DNA of 64,000 nt from Campylobacter avium LMG 24591 (lineage in GTDB: Bacteria > Campylobacterota > Campylobacteria > Campylobacterales > Campylobacteraceae). This document shows, in pieces, positions 1 to 8,149 of the stretch (within the stretch, counting starts at the first letter, position 1; each line of letters begins with the position of its first letter). A program made the translations under genes and the position numbers. The notes under the pieces are model-generated. The model had not been told where the DNA came from and did not search any database. It worked only from the letters and a program-made list of their open reading frames with translations. The DNA is taken from positions 310,001 through 374,000 of the forward strand of contig NZ_CP022347.1 in NCBI RefSeq assembly GCF_002238335.1, read 5' to 3'.

Positions 1-933
1 ATAGACGCATATTCAAATGACGGCACCTTAGAATTCTTGCAAGAAAAAGCTAAAGAAGATGAGAGGATAAAACTCATACTTTCTTCTAAAAAAAGCCTCG
101 GTTATCAGCTAAATTTAGGCTTTGATAATGCCTGTGGTGAGTATGTAAGCATAGTTGAAAGCGATGATTATGTAAAAGAGGATATGTGCGAAAAGCTTTA
201 TAACTTAGCCTTAAAAACAAAATGCGAAGTGATAAAAGCCGATATGATAAAATTCACAAGAAAAAAAAGGCAAAAAAATATTTATAGAAGCATTTATGAT
301 GAAAAAGATCTTTATGAAAAAATTTTAGATAAAAAGCACAAAAACAGCCTTGCAAAGCATTCTTGGACTATAAATCAAAGTGCCATTTATAAGCTTGATT
401 TTATAAGAAAATTTAAGATAAGGGCAAATGAAAGTGAGGGAGCAAGTTACCAAGACTGTGCACTTTGGATTTTATTTATCTTCTTAGCACCTAGTATTTA
501 TTTACACCCAGAGGCTTTTTATTTTTATAGACAAGATAATGAAAACTCCTCCATACACAGCAAGGAAAAAGTCTATGCGGTATGCGATGAATTTGCCTTT
601 ACAGATAGCTTTTTAAATGAATACAAAGATATAAAAGATGAGCTTTATCCTGCCATTTTATATAGAAAATACGTAACATATTGGTGGAATTTTAAACGCA
701 TTGATGATAAATTTAAAGAGGATTTTTTAAAGGTTTTTGCAAGTGAATTTAAGGATGAGCTAGATAAGCTTGATCCTTATTTTTTTGGCAAAGGTGCTAT
801 AAAAGAGCTTAAAAAGATAATAGCCAATCCTGTGAAATTTTATAAAGACTACAAAAGCCCTGCCTTTAAAATCCGAAAATTTGGCGCTAGATACAAAAAT
901 AGATTTTTAAAGCTAATAAAACTCAAAGATTAG
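1..933 (+). CDS. glycosyltransferase family 2, 5'-truncated by window edge
   Basis: The reading frame is open from base 1, so the gene starts upstream; about 310 residues are visible. The first residues (IDAYSNDGTLEFL) match the region after the first strand of a GT-A fold, where family 2 enzymes have a D-G-S-x-D-G-T motif. ESDDYV at visible residues 53-58 fits the metal/nucleotide-sugar DxD-type site. The C-terminal half is Lys/Tyr/Trp-rich with no clear membrane segment, as in Campylobacter LOS, capsule or glycan transferases. Donor and acceptor cannot be told from sequence. It is followed by a strong terminator and a decayed stretch, suggesting the end of a surface-glycan cluster. Confidence 0.85.
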   Translation: MDAYSNDGTLEFLQEKAKEDERIKLILSSKKSLGYQLNLGFDNACGEYVSIVESDDYVKEDMCEKLYNLALKTKCEVIKADMIKFTRKKRQKNIYRSIYDEKDLYEKILDKKHKNSLAKHSWTINQSAIYKLDFIRKFKIRANESEGASYQDCALWILFIFLAPSIYLHPEAFYFYRQDNENSSIHSKEKVYAVCDEFAFTDSFLNEYKDIKDELYPAILYRKYVTYWWNFKRIDDKFKEDFLKVFASEFKDELDKLDPYFFGKGAIKELKKIIANPVKFYKDYKSPAFKIRKFGARYKNRFLKLIKLKD

Positions 934-959
934 CCTGATATAGCCTGAAGCAAAATATC

Positions 960-1070
960 TTTTCGTGTGTTCTTAGGCGGTGTTCATAAGGGTGAATTCG
1001 AAAAAATTAAATGATAAAGATAGCTTGGAAATTATTGCTAAACAAGGCATTAATTCACTATGTTTAGCTT
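960..1070 (+). pseudogene. frameshifted coding remnant
   Basis: One frame reads LGGVHKGEFEKI and stops. A frame shifted by one continues as DKDSLEIIAKQGINSL. Joined, they look like one protein segment broken by an indel in an A-rich run. No start codon or ribosome site is evident. Parent family not identified. It lies just after the glycosyltransferase and just before a terminator. Confidence 0.35.
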
Positions 1071-1072
1071 TT

Positions 1073-1101
1073 AAATTCCTGCCCAAAAAGCAGGAATTTT
1101 T
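1073..1101 (+). terminator. strong intrinsic terminator
   Basis: A perfect 10-bp stem, AAATTCCTGC (1073-1082) with GCAGGAATTT (1090-1099), 7-nt loop CCAAAAA, then a T run. It probably ends the transcript carrying the glycosyltransferase. Confidence 0.75.
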
Positions 1102-1147
1102 ACATCATCGCAGAAGTCCTCAGGCTCAAAGAAATTTTTACTTTGTC

Positions 1148-1429
1148 TTAAATTTTTTGTATTGCCACACTAATATCATCTCCTATTGCCACAAAAAATA
1201 TTTTATGCTTTTTAGCAAATTCATTTACAGCTTTTTTAACTCCTGTAAATATTTCATCGTAGTAATCCTGCACTAAGATAACACCTCCGCTAATCATCTT
1301 AGGATAGAAAAACTCTAGTCCCGCTTTGATAGGCTCATAAAGATCAGCATCTAAAGAAACAAAGCAAAATTTTTCATCATCCAAACCCACAGCAGTATCA
1401 GGAAAATATCCCTTTATCACTATAGACAA
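1148..1429 (-). pseudogene. TylF/macrocin O-methyltransferase C-terminal fragment
   Basis: The 93-residue frame carries the C-terminal signature of TylF-type SAM methyltransferases: a SLDADLYEP segment (metal-binding acidic residues) and a following GGVILVQDYYD segment, then the GVKKAVNEF helix. Family members are about 250 residues, and the N-terminal SAM-binding half is missing: an in-frame stop lies just upstream of the only possible start, a TTG. It is therefore a truncated relic, antisense to its neighbours. It suggests that the adjacent glycan cluster once carried a sugar O-methyltransferase. Confidence 0.7.
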
Positions 1430-1432
1430 GAA

Positions 1433-1904
1433 CCTTCTTTATTGTCATCCATAAAACGTAGAGATGAAAACTTATTTTTATTTATCGCAAATTTTTCTCA
1501 TACTTATGCTCAAATAAAAAATGATAAAAAATTTAAAAGCATAAAAAATTCATTTTTTTACGCAGGTTTTAGAACAATGTCTTTTTTTTCTTTTAAATAT
1601 AAACGATAAGCTAAAAAAAGAATTTTTCATAAAAATTCATAGCAGTATTTTAGAATTTATCGACGATATTGATATTTCTTTTTATACAGAATATGAGAAA
1701 AAAATTTTTAAAAGCTTCAAAAAGAATTCTTTTAAAAAAGCTTTGCTTGTAATATTCACTAGGGCACGGTATGATAATATTTTTATTGTATACATAAATT
1801 TTTTAAAGCTATTTTTTTTACATAAACTAACAAGAAAAAAAGAATACAAAAATACATATTATTTTTTGCTAGATGTTATAAAAAAATATAAGAGATTTAA
1901 ATAG
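1433..1904 (+). pseudogene. frameshifted remnant of an unidentified protein
   Basis: Bases 1433-1609 read as a coherent basic, aromatic-rich frame (segment RRDENLFLFIANFSHTYAQ) that ends at TAA after about 58 codons. Shifting frame near 1560-1600, in a T-rich run, gives another coherent frame of about 110 codons ending at TAG 1902-1904 (segments FIDDIDISFYTEYE and YYFLLDVIKKYKRF). One ancestral gene split by a homopolymer indel explains both. The composition resembles C-terminal halves of Campylobacter glycosyltransferases, but I cannot assign the family. No start site is visible. Confidence 0.45.
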
Positions 1905-2067
1905 GATTTTGGCATTATTCAAATTTTGTGTTAATTCCTAGTTATATTTTATAAAATACATATAAGCACACATCTTGCGGCAGTTCTAAGACTAGCAGTA
2001 TTTTCTAATCTTAAAACAAGTGTATTTAGAACAGAATTAAAATGAGCAAAAGCTTATAAATTCTTGC

Positions 2068-2073
2068 TATAAT
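2068..2073 (+). promoter_or_regulatory. sigma-70 -10 box (TATAAT)
   Basis: A consensus TATAAT in the context GCTATAATG. It overlaps the first possible ATG of the CPBP protease gene at 2072, which argues that translation starts downstream. Confidence 0.5.
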
Positions 2074-2104
2074 GCCTTTTTATAATCACACAGGAAAGTC
2101 AATT

Positions 2105-2647
2105 TTGTCACAAACAAAACTTATGCTAATTGCAAGCTTTATCTTTCTTGCCTTTGCTCTTATCTTGTATTATTTTACATCCATGCTTTACAACAAGCAC
2201 TTTGTAGGCATTTACCCTGTGAATTTAAGCTTGCATTCTTTCATGACGCTATTTGCTATTTTGTTCTTGCAGCTTGCCTTGATGTTTGTATCTTTTAAAT
2301 TTATTCCCAAAAAATACCTTTATGAAAAGGCTATTAGGGATTTGGCTTGCGAGAATTCTTTAGCCTTTTTGTTGCTAATTTTTTTGCTTAATTCTTTGGC
2401 CGAGGAGCTAATTTTTCGCGCTATTTTGCAAGAAAATTTTGGCATTTTGCTAGCTAGCGTACTTTTTGCAGCCGCACACATAGCTTATTATAAAAAGGTA
2501 TTTTTGCTGATATTTGTATTTGTGCAAGGCTTGTTATTAGGGCTTTTGTATGAGCTTACTAATTCTTTGTTATTTTGCGTTTTAAGCCACACTGTGTTTA
2601 ACTTTCTCACTGTTTATCTAATCAAAAGAAAAATATTAATTTATTAA
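2105..2647 (+). CDS. CPBP family intramembrane metalloprotease (CAAX/ABI type)
   Basis: A multi-pass membrane protein with the three CPBP motifs. Counting from the upstream ATG at 2072, these are EExxxR (Glu111, Glu112, Arg116), a His at 136 in FAAAHIAY, and a His at 173 in LSHTVFN. These place it with Rce1/ABI-type glutamate intramembrane proteases; the substrate is unknown. Start: ATG 2072 overlaps a TATAAT box, whereas TTG 2105 has AGGAAAG seven bases upstream, so I prefer TTG. The ATG version would be 11 residues longer. It is a monocistronic unit ahead of the lipoprotein gene. Confidence 0.8.
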   Translation: MSQTKLMLIASFIFLAFALILYYFTSMLYNKHFVGIYPVNLSLHSFMTLFAILFLQLALMFVSFKFIPKKYLYEKAIRDLACENSLAFLLLIFLLNSLAEELIFRAILQENFGILLASVLFAAAHIAYYKKVFLLIFVFVQGLLLGLLYELTNSLLFCVLSHTVFNFLTVYLIKRKILIY

Positions 2648-2659
2648 TTATTATTTTGC

Positions 2660-2665
2660 TAGAAT
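2660..2665 (+). promoter_or_regulatory. -10 box before UPF0323 lipoprotein gene
   Basis: TAGAAT preceded by TG-C (extended -10 look), 26 bp before the ATG at 2691. A Shine-Dalgarno AGGA follows. It could drive the block 2691-8133. Confidence 0.4.
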
Positions 2666-2690
2666 TTAAGAAAAACTAGCAGGACATACA

Positions 2691-3302
2691 ATGAAACACA
2701 TAAAAAAAGTATTACATCTTAGTATGGTAGGTGGCTTAGTGGCAGTGAGTGCCGGTGCTTTAGCAGCTTGCGATAATTCGCAAAATCAAATGCCAAATCA
2801 AGGCTCACAAAACACACAAAATCAGGGAGCCTTTGTCATTATAGAAGAAACTGCACCCGGACAATACAAAATCAAAGAGCAGTTTCCAAGTGCTGAAACA
2901 AGAGTGGTTTTACAACAGCTTGATGGCACTGAAAGGGTTTTAACGAAAGAAGAAATGGATGAGTTGATTAAGGCGGAAGAGGCTAAGATAGACAATGGCA
3001 CCTCAAATTTAACTAAAGATAGTGCTAGTATGAGTTCTGGCGGGCTTTCCTTGGGCGAAGCCTTGCTTGCAAGTGCAGCTGGTGCGATAATTGGCTCTTG
3101 GATAGGCTCAAAGCTTTTTAATAACCAAAATTTTGCTAATCAGCAAAGAAACGCTTTTTCAAACCAAAGTGCATATCAAAGAAGCGTAAATAGCTTTAAC
3201 AACCGTGCTACAAGTGCCCCAAATTCAGCTTCCTCTCGCTCGGGCTTTTTTGGTGGACAAAAAAGCGGTACAGCTGCTGGCTCTCAAAGCTATGGTTCTT
3301 AA
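2691..3302 (+). CDS. UPF0323 family lipoprotein (Cj0371-like)
   Basis: The 203-residue protein has a lipoprotein signal peptide ending in LAAC, with Cys27 as the lipidation site, then an Asn/Gln-rich linker. A small central domain covers about residues 47-95. A Gly/Ala-rich hydrophobic stretch near residues 120-145 (GEALLASAAGAIIGSWIGS) resembles a glycine-zipper. The C-terminus is low complexity, rich in Ser, Asn and Gly. From memory, the family is UPF0323 and its C. jejuni member has been linked to motility and chemotaxis; the biochemical role is not known. The next four or five genes follow the same order as in C. jejuni. Confidence 0.85.
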   Translation: MKHIKKVLHLSMVGGLVAVSAGALAACDNSQNQMPNQGSQNTQNQGAFVIIEETAPGQYKIKEQFPSAETRVVLQQLDGTERVLTKEEMDELIKAEEAKIDNGTSNLTKDSASMSSGGLSLGEALLASAAGAIIGSWIGSKLFNNQNFANQQRNAFSNQSAYQRSVNSFNNRATSAPNSASSRSGFFGGQKSGTAAGSQSYGS

Positions 3303-3308
3303 GGCTTT

Positions 3309-4484
3309 ATGATGAATTTTAAGAAAGTAAATCCCCTTACAAAAGAGTATTTAGAAAGCATAGGTTTTTCTTGGCACACAGATAAGGACGGCTCAAACTA
3401 CCTAGAAGATGAGATAATTTGTATAAGTGAAAATGAGGCAAATGCCTTTTATGAAGCTAGTAATGAGCTTTACGATATGTTTGTAGCAGCGGCTCAAAAG
3501 GTCATAGATGAAAACCGCTTTGATGAGCTTGACATACCTTTTAACCTAATAGATGCCATAAAGATGAGTTGGGAAAATGATGTACATTGGCATCTTTACT
3601 CAAGATTTGATTTTGCTGGTGGGCTTGATGAAAAGCCTATAAAATTGCTTGAATTTAATGCTGATACTCCAACCACACTTTTTGAAACTGCCATACTTCA
3701 GTGGGCTTTGCTAAGACAAAATGATATGAATGAAAGCTCACAATTTAACAGCCTTTATGAAAGCTTGATGGATAATTTCAAAAGACTTATAACGCTTGAT
3801 GATAGTGTTGATAGCTTTGATGAGTATTATGAGGGCTGGAAAATTCTTTTTTCTAGCATAGCTGCAAATTCTGAGGATGAGCTTACTACAAGACTTCTTG
3901 AGCATATTGCAAAAGAAGCTGGCTTTAATACAAATTTTTCTTTTATAGATGAGATAGAATTTTCACCCGAAGGCATTTTTAAAGAGGGGATAAATTACGA
4001 ATATCTTTTTAAGCTCATACCTTGGGAAAATATAGCCATAGAAGAAGGCGAACTTGCTATGCTTTTAACACAAATTATAAAAAATCAAAAGGCTATCATC
4101 TTAAATCCTGCTTATACCTTACTTTTTCAAAGCAAGGGAATTTTAAAAATTTTATGGGAGCTGTACCCAAATCATCCCTTACTTTTAGAAACGAGCGATA
4201 AGCCCTTAAAGGGTAAAAAATGCGTTAAAAAGCCTATGTTTGGTAGAGAGGGAGCTAATGTAAGCATTTTGGATGAAAATGGCGATGTGATACAAGAAAA
4301 TGGCGGAGAATACTCAAACAACAAATTCATATATCAAGAATTTACAGAATTAAACTCAAAAGGTGAAAACTACTATCAAGCCGGTGTGTTTTTTGCTTAT
4401 GAAGCTTGTGGCTTAGGCTTTAGAAAAGGCTCTTTTATAATGGATAATTTTGCTAAATTTGTAGCACATTATATAAAGGAGTAA
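3309..4484 (+). CDS. glutathionylspermidine synthase-like ATP-grasp protein
   Basis: The 391-residue protein belongs to the glutathionylspermidine synthase-type ATP-grasp family (YgiC/YjfC-like). Recognisable parts are the early NDVHWHLYSRFDFA segment, the LLEFNADTPTT substrate-site motif, and the C-terminal KKPMFGREGANVSI ATP-binding region near residues 305-320. Family members ligate an amine to a carboxylate using ATP, but most bacterial members lack the amidase domain and have no proven substrate, and that domain is also absent here. It starts 6 bp after the lipoprotein stop and ends 3 bp before the dehydrogenase, so it is part of an operon. Confidence 0.85.
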   Translation: MMNFKKVNPLTKEYLESIGFSWHTDKDGSNYLEDEIICISENEANAFYEASNELYDMFVAAAQKVIDENRFDELDIPFNLIDAIKMSWENDVHWHLYSRFDFAGGLDEKPIKLLEFNADTPTTLFETAILQWALLRQNDMNESSQFNSLYESLMDNFKRLITLDDSVDSFDEYYEGWKILFSSIAANSEDELTTRLLEHIAKEAGFNTNFSFIDEIEFSPEGIFKEGINYEYLFKLIPWENIAIEEGELAMLLTQIIKNQKAIILNPAYTLLFQSKGILKILWELYPNHPLLLETSDKPLKGKKCVKKPMFGREGANVSILDENGDVIQENGGEYSNNKFIYQEFTELNSKGENYYQAGVFFAYEACGLGFRKGSFIMDNFAKFVAHYIKE

Positions 4485-4487
4485 AAA

Positions 4488-5420
4488 ATGAAAATAGTAT
4501 GCCTAGATGCAAAAACCTTAGGCTCTTATGATTTGTCTAAATTTAAGGACTTTGGAGACTTTGTAAGCTATGATTTGACAAAAAAAGACGAGGTTATACA
4601 AAGGCTAAAAGATGCTGATGTAGTGATGATAAATAAGGTTGTTATAGATAAGGAAGTTATGGATAATACCCCTATAAAACTCATACTAGAAACCGCCACA
4701 GGAGTAAATAATATAGATGTAGAATACGCAAAGCAAAAAGGCATACTTGTAAAAAATGCTGCTGGATACTCTACAAATAGCGTTTTGCAGCATACCTTTG
4801 CTCTCATTTTTGCTTTTTTAAATCAAATTCCATTTTATGATAAATGGAGCAAGGACGGATCTTGGTGCAAGAGCGATATATTTACTGATTATAGTAGAAT
4901 TTTAAACAACCTAAATGGTAAAAAGCACGGCATTATAGGACTTGGTACCATAGGCAAGGAAGTGGCTAGAATTTCAACTGCCTTTGGGGCTAATATTTGC
5001 TACTACTCAACATCTGGTAAAAATAGCGATAAATCTTATAAACAAGTAAGCTTAGATGAGCTTTTAAAGACTTGCGACATAATAAGCATACACGCACCCC
5101 TAAATGAAAACACGAAAAATTTACTCACAAAAAAAGAGCTTTCTTTGATGAAGGAAGGTGCTATTTTGATAAATGTGGGACGCGGTGGCATAGTAAATGA
5201 AAAGGATTTAGCTGAAATTTTAGATGAAAAGAATATAAGAGCAGGACTTGATGTCTTGGAAGTAGAGCCTATGTTAAAAAACCATCCTTTATTAGCTGTA
5301 AAAAATAAAGAAAGGCTGATAATCACTCCACATGTTGCTTGGGCTTCCTTTGAGTCCTTAAATGCCCTAATGGATATAGTTTATAATAATTTAAAAGAAT
5401 GGATAGAAAATGGCAAGTGA
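4488..5420 (+). CDS. D-isomer-specific 2-hydroxyacid dehydrogenase
   Basis: The 310-residue length is normal for the family. The NAD-binding fold shows GLGTIG at residues 151-156. The catalytic trio is visible as Arg in the NVGRGG segment, Glu in the LEVEP segment and His in the TPHVAW segment near residue 292. This is a cytosolic NAD-linked 2-oxoacid/2-hydroxyacid oxidoreductase; glycerate, lactate or phosphoglycerate-type substrates cannot be separated by eye. It overlaps the next gene by 11 bases. Confidence 0.88.
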   Translation: MKIVCLDAKTLGSYDLSKFKDFGDFVSYDLTKKDEVIQRLKDADVVMINKVVIDKEVMDNTPIKLILETATGVNNIDVEYAKQKGILVKNAAGYSTNSVLQHTFALIFAFLNQIPFYDKWSKDGSWCKSDIFTDYSRILNNLNGKKHGIIGLGTIGKEVARISTAFGANICYYSTSGKNSDKSYKQVSLDELLKTCDIISIHAPLNENTKNLLTKKELSLMKEGAILINVGRGGIVNEKDLAEILDEKNIRAGLDVLEVEPMLKNHPLLAVKNKERLIITPHVAWASFESLNALMDIVYNNLKEWIENGK

Positions 5421-5901
5421 GCATAGTTTTGATATAAGTGCTAGTATAGATAAGCAAGAGATAAAAAATGCCTTAGAACAAGCAAAAAAAGAGCTTGAAA
5501 ACCGCTATGATTTAAAGGGCGTTGCTTGCGAATTTGAGCTTAATGAAAAGGAAAGTATTTTTACCCTGCATTCCTCAAGCGAAGCAAAGCTTGATGTCTT
5601 AAAGGATATTTTAGTATCAAAGCTTATAAAAAGAGGTATCAACTCAAATTCCTTAAAAGAGCTTAAAAGAGAAAGCGGAGCTAAGTACAGGCTTTTACTC
5701 AAGGTAAATGATAGCATAGATACAGAAAGTGCAAAAAAGATAAATAAGGCTATAAAAGATAGCAAACTAAAGGTAAATTCACAGATAAGAGGCGATGAAA
5801 TTCGTGTCAGTGCTAAGCAAATAGATGACTTACAAGCTGTGATGAGACTTGTTAAGGATTTAAATTTAGAACTAAGCCTTTCTTTTAGGAATTTAAAGTA
5901 G
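5410..5901 (+). CDS. YajQ family nucleotide-binding protein (UPF0234)
   Basis: The 163-residue protein has the family opening [18 protein letters not shown] and the ENRYDLKG segment, followed by two ferredoxin-like halves ending in [12 protein letters not shown]. YajQ proteins bind nucleotides, and in Xanthomonas one binds cyclic di-GMP and acts with a transcription factor. Whether this one does is inference. It overlaps the dehydrogenase end by 11 bases, so the two are probably translationally coupled. Confidence 0.88.
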   Translation: MASEHSFDISASIDKQEIKNALEQAKKELENRYDLKGVACEFELNEKESIFTLHSSSEAKLDVLKDILVSKLIKRGINSNSLKELKRESGAKYRLLLKVNDSIDTESAKKINKAIKDSKLKVNSQIRGDEIRVSAKQIDDLQAVMRLVKDLNLELSLSFRNLK

Positions 5902-5909
5902 GGCAGGCT

Positions 5910-6419
5910 TTGAAAAAACTAACACTTCTTTTTTTAAGCATAGTATTTGTGGTATTTTTTAGCTCTTGTGCTTCAAAGTATGAGAGATACAGCAAAAGTA
6001 GCGCAGTTTTTGTTACATTTAAATTTCCTAGCTTAAATTTCAAATTTAGTGATAGCGGTTTTTTGTATCTCAATGAAAAAAGGCTAAGGCTTGAGCTTTA
6101 TAAATTCGGCCAGACCGTGTTTTTTGTGGAGATTAATGATAAAATTTGCACAAATTACGCCTGTTATGATAAAAAGCTTTTTAATCAAAGATGGTTTTTA
6201 AATGCGTATTATGATGATTTGCTAGAGGATATTTTAAGGGCAAGACCTATATATGAGGCTAGGAATTTGCAAAAAACGCAGTGCGGTTTTAGACAAGATT
6301 TTAGCACGCAAGGCCAAAATTTAGTCTATGAGCTGTGCCATGATGAGCTTTCTTTTTATGCTATAAAGGACGGCGCGCAGCTTTTTTCAATCAAAATGCG
6401 TAGGTTAAGCAATGAGTGA
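5910..6419 (+). CDS. small lipoprotein (Cj0375-like)
   Basis: The 169-residue protein starts with a hydrophobic signal and lipobox FSSC (Cys20), so it is probably lipidated in the cell envelope. The start codon is TTG, 8 bp after the yajQ stop, with a purine-rich site upstream. No enzymatic motif is seen; four later Cys residues could form disulfides. It overlaps the AAA ATPase gene by 8 bases. Same position and orientation as a C. jejuni lipoprotein of unknown function. Confidence 0.8.
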   Translation: MKKLTLLFLSIVFVVFFSSCASKYERYSKSSAVFVTFKFPSLNFKFSDSGFLYLNEKRLRLELYKFGQTVFFVEINDKICTNYACYDKKLFNQRWFLNAYYDDLLEDILRARPIYEARNLQKTQCGFRQDFSTQGQNLVYELCHDELSFYAIKDGAQLFSIKMRRLSNE

Positions 6420-8133
6420 TTTGAAAGAATTTATCAGCCTAAGCGATATTAAAAAAAGTAAAATTTATAAGGAGCTGTCTTGCTCCTTGCCGCAAGCCTT
6501 GATACTAAAAGAGCTTTGCAAAAATATGCTAGATGGCATTAATAGCGTAAATGTTTTCGCTCTTTTAAGTAAGCTTTTTAAAAAGAGCAAGTATGAGTAT
6601 TTAGAGCATTTGCAAGACATTAAAACCTTGCTTGACTTGGGTCTAGTAATTCATCCTTATACTATGTTTAAATCTGAAAACAAGCACAAACAGTCTTTGT
6701 TAATGCTTTTGCAAAGTGATGTTGCCTTAAGCGATAGTTTTATATATTTTATAGAGGGCATTAAGGATGTTAAGCTTGATAAAACGCAGGCTTATGAGGA
6801 TTATTTAGAGTACTTAAAAGATGAGTTTATGAAAATTGAGCTTTATCAAAAGCTAAATTTAAGCAACAATGCCTTTAACAAAAAGCTAAAAGATGAGATA
6901 CAAAACCTCGAAAAACACATACAAAACAGACTTAAAAAAAGCAAATTTAACAATATCCTAGCTCAAATTTTTAAAGAGCATTCTTTAAATGAAAAAGAGG
7001 CTTTGATTTTTACTGCCTTGCTTAAGGAGGAGTATTCTTTAGATAGCGAAAACTCAAGCAACAGAGAGCTAAATTCACTCCTTAACTTAATCAGTGCCAA
7101 TGAGTTTGAAAAGCTAGAAAACAAGGCCTTGCTAAGCGAGGGCTCAAAGCTAATAGAAAGAAATTTGATTGATTATGATGAGTATTTAACAAATTTTGGC
7201 GATTTTAGCAAAAGCTTTTATATAAGTGATGAGTTTTTACAAAGGATTATAAACTCAAAACAAGCAAGCAAGAACAAAAAGCTAGAATTGCAAAGCATTA
7301 TAAAAGAACAAGATATTTTCGAAGTGATAGAACCAAGCACGGATATAAATGATGTCATAATGCCAAATTCAACTAAAGAGCTTTTAGAAAATATCCTAAA
7401 ACAGCAGGACAAAAAAGTCTTGCAAAGACTGAGCGAGTGGGGCATAAAAACAAGTAAAAATATAGAAGCAAAGATTATTTTTTATGGGCCTGCTGGAACG
7501 GGCAAGACGATGTCTGCCTTAAGCATGGCAAAGTCTATGAAAAAGTCTGTTTTAAGCTTTGACTGCTCTAAAATTTTAAGCAAATTTGTGGGCGAGAGCG
7601 AACAAAATGTGAGAAAAATTTTTGATACTTATAAAAAAATTTCCTCATCTTGCAAGCACAGTCCAATCTTGCTTTTAAATGAGGCCGACCAGTTTTTAAG
7701 CACTAGGATAGAAAGTAGCGGTGGTTCTGATAAAATGCACAATCAAATGCAAAATATTTTCTTAGAACAGATTGAAAGATTTAGCGGGGTTTTAATAGCC
7801 ACTACAAATTTCTTAGAAAGCTTAGATAGTGCTTTTTCAAGGAGATTTGATTATAAAATAGAATTTAAAAAGCCAAATTTTGAGGAAAGGGAGCAAATTT
7901 GGCAAAGGGCCTTGCCTAAAAAGGCTAAATTTGATTCTAAATTTAGCGTACAAGAGCTTGCTATGTATGAGCTAAGCGGTGCTCAAATCATCATGGTTAT
8001 AAAAAATACGGCCTTAAAAGCTGCGATTTCAAAAGACGGCATTTTTAAAATGGATGATTTTTTAGAAAGCATTAAAAAAGAGCTTGATTCTAGCTTTGAT
8101 AAGGTTAAAAAAGTAGGTTTTGCAAACGCTTAG
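6412..8133 (+). CDS. AAA family ATPase (Cj0377-like), function unknown
   Basis: The 573-residue protein has a long helical N-terminal region (residues 1-350) with no recognised domain. A classic AAA module follows: Walker A GPAGTGKT at about 359-366, Walker B ILLLNEAD near 419-426 (Asn in place of the first Asp), sensor-1 ATTN near 463 and an arginine-finger pair SRR near 475. It resembles Cdc48/FtsH-type AAA domains but lacks the FtsH membrane segment and zinc protease site, so it is probably a soluble remodelling ATPase whose substrate is set by the N-terminal region. Its last bases lie inside a bidirectional hairpin shared with the convergent gene. Confidence 0.85.
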   Translation: MSDLKEFISLSDIKKSKIYKELSCSLPQALILKELCKNMLDGINSVNVFALLSKLFKKSKYEYLEHLQDIKTLLDLGLVIHPYTMFKSENKHKQSLLMLLQSDVALSDSFIYFIEGIKDVKLDKTQAYEDYLEYLKDEFMKIELYQKLNLSNNAFNKKLKDEIQNLEKHIQNRLKKSKFNNILAQIFKEHSLNEKEALIFTALLKEEYSLDSENSSNRELNSLLNLISANEFEKLENKALLSEGSKLIERNLIDYDEYLTNFGDFSKSFYISDEFLQRIINSKQASKNKKLELQSIIKEQDIFEVIEPSTDINDVIMPNSTKELLENILKQQDKKVLQRLSEWGIKTSKNIEAKIIFYGPAGTGKTMSALSMAKSMKKSVLSFDCSKILSKFVGESEQNVRKIFDTYKKISSSCKHSPILLLNEADQFLSTRIESSGGSDKMHNQMQNIFLEQIERFSGVLIATTNFLESLDSAFSRRFDYKIEFKKPNFEEREQIWQRALPKKAKFDSKFSVQELAMYELSGAQIIMVIKNTALKAAISKDGIFKMDDFLESIKKELDSSFDKVKKVGFANA

Positions 8134-8149
8134 TCGCAAAACCTTTTTT
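8107..8149. terminator. bidirectional terminator at a convergent gene overlap
   Basis: Stem GGTTTTGC (8116-8123) with GCAAAACC (8136-8143) and a 12-nt loop, flanked by an A run on the left and a T run on the right, so it works on both strands. It spans both stop codons: tag 8131-8133 for the AAA ATPase and TAA at 8130-8132 for aguB. Confidence 0.7.

Noticed and set aside
980-1276. 98-codon plus-strand open frame
   Set aside because: It runs through the terminator hairpin and overlaps the antisense methyltransferase relic; it has no ribosome site and a non-ATG start, and only its first part looks like the frameshifted remnant.
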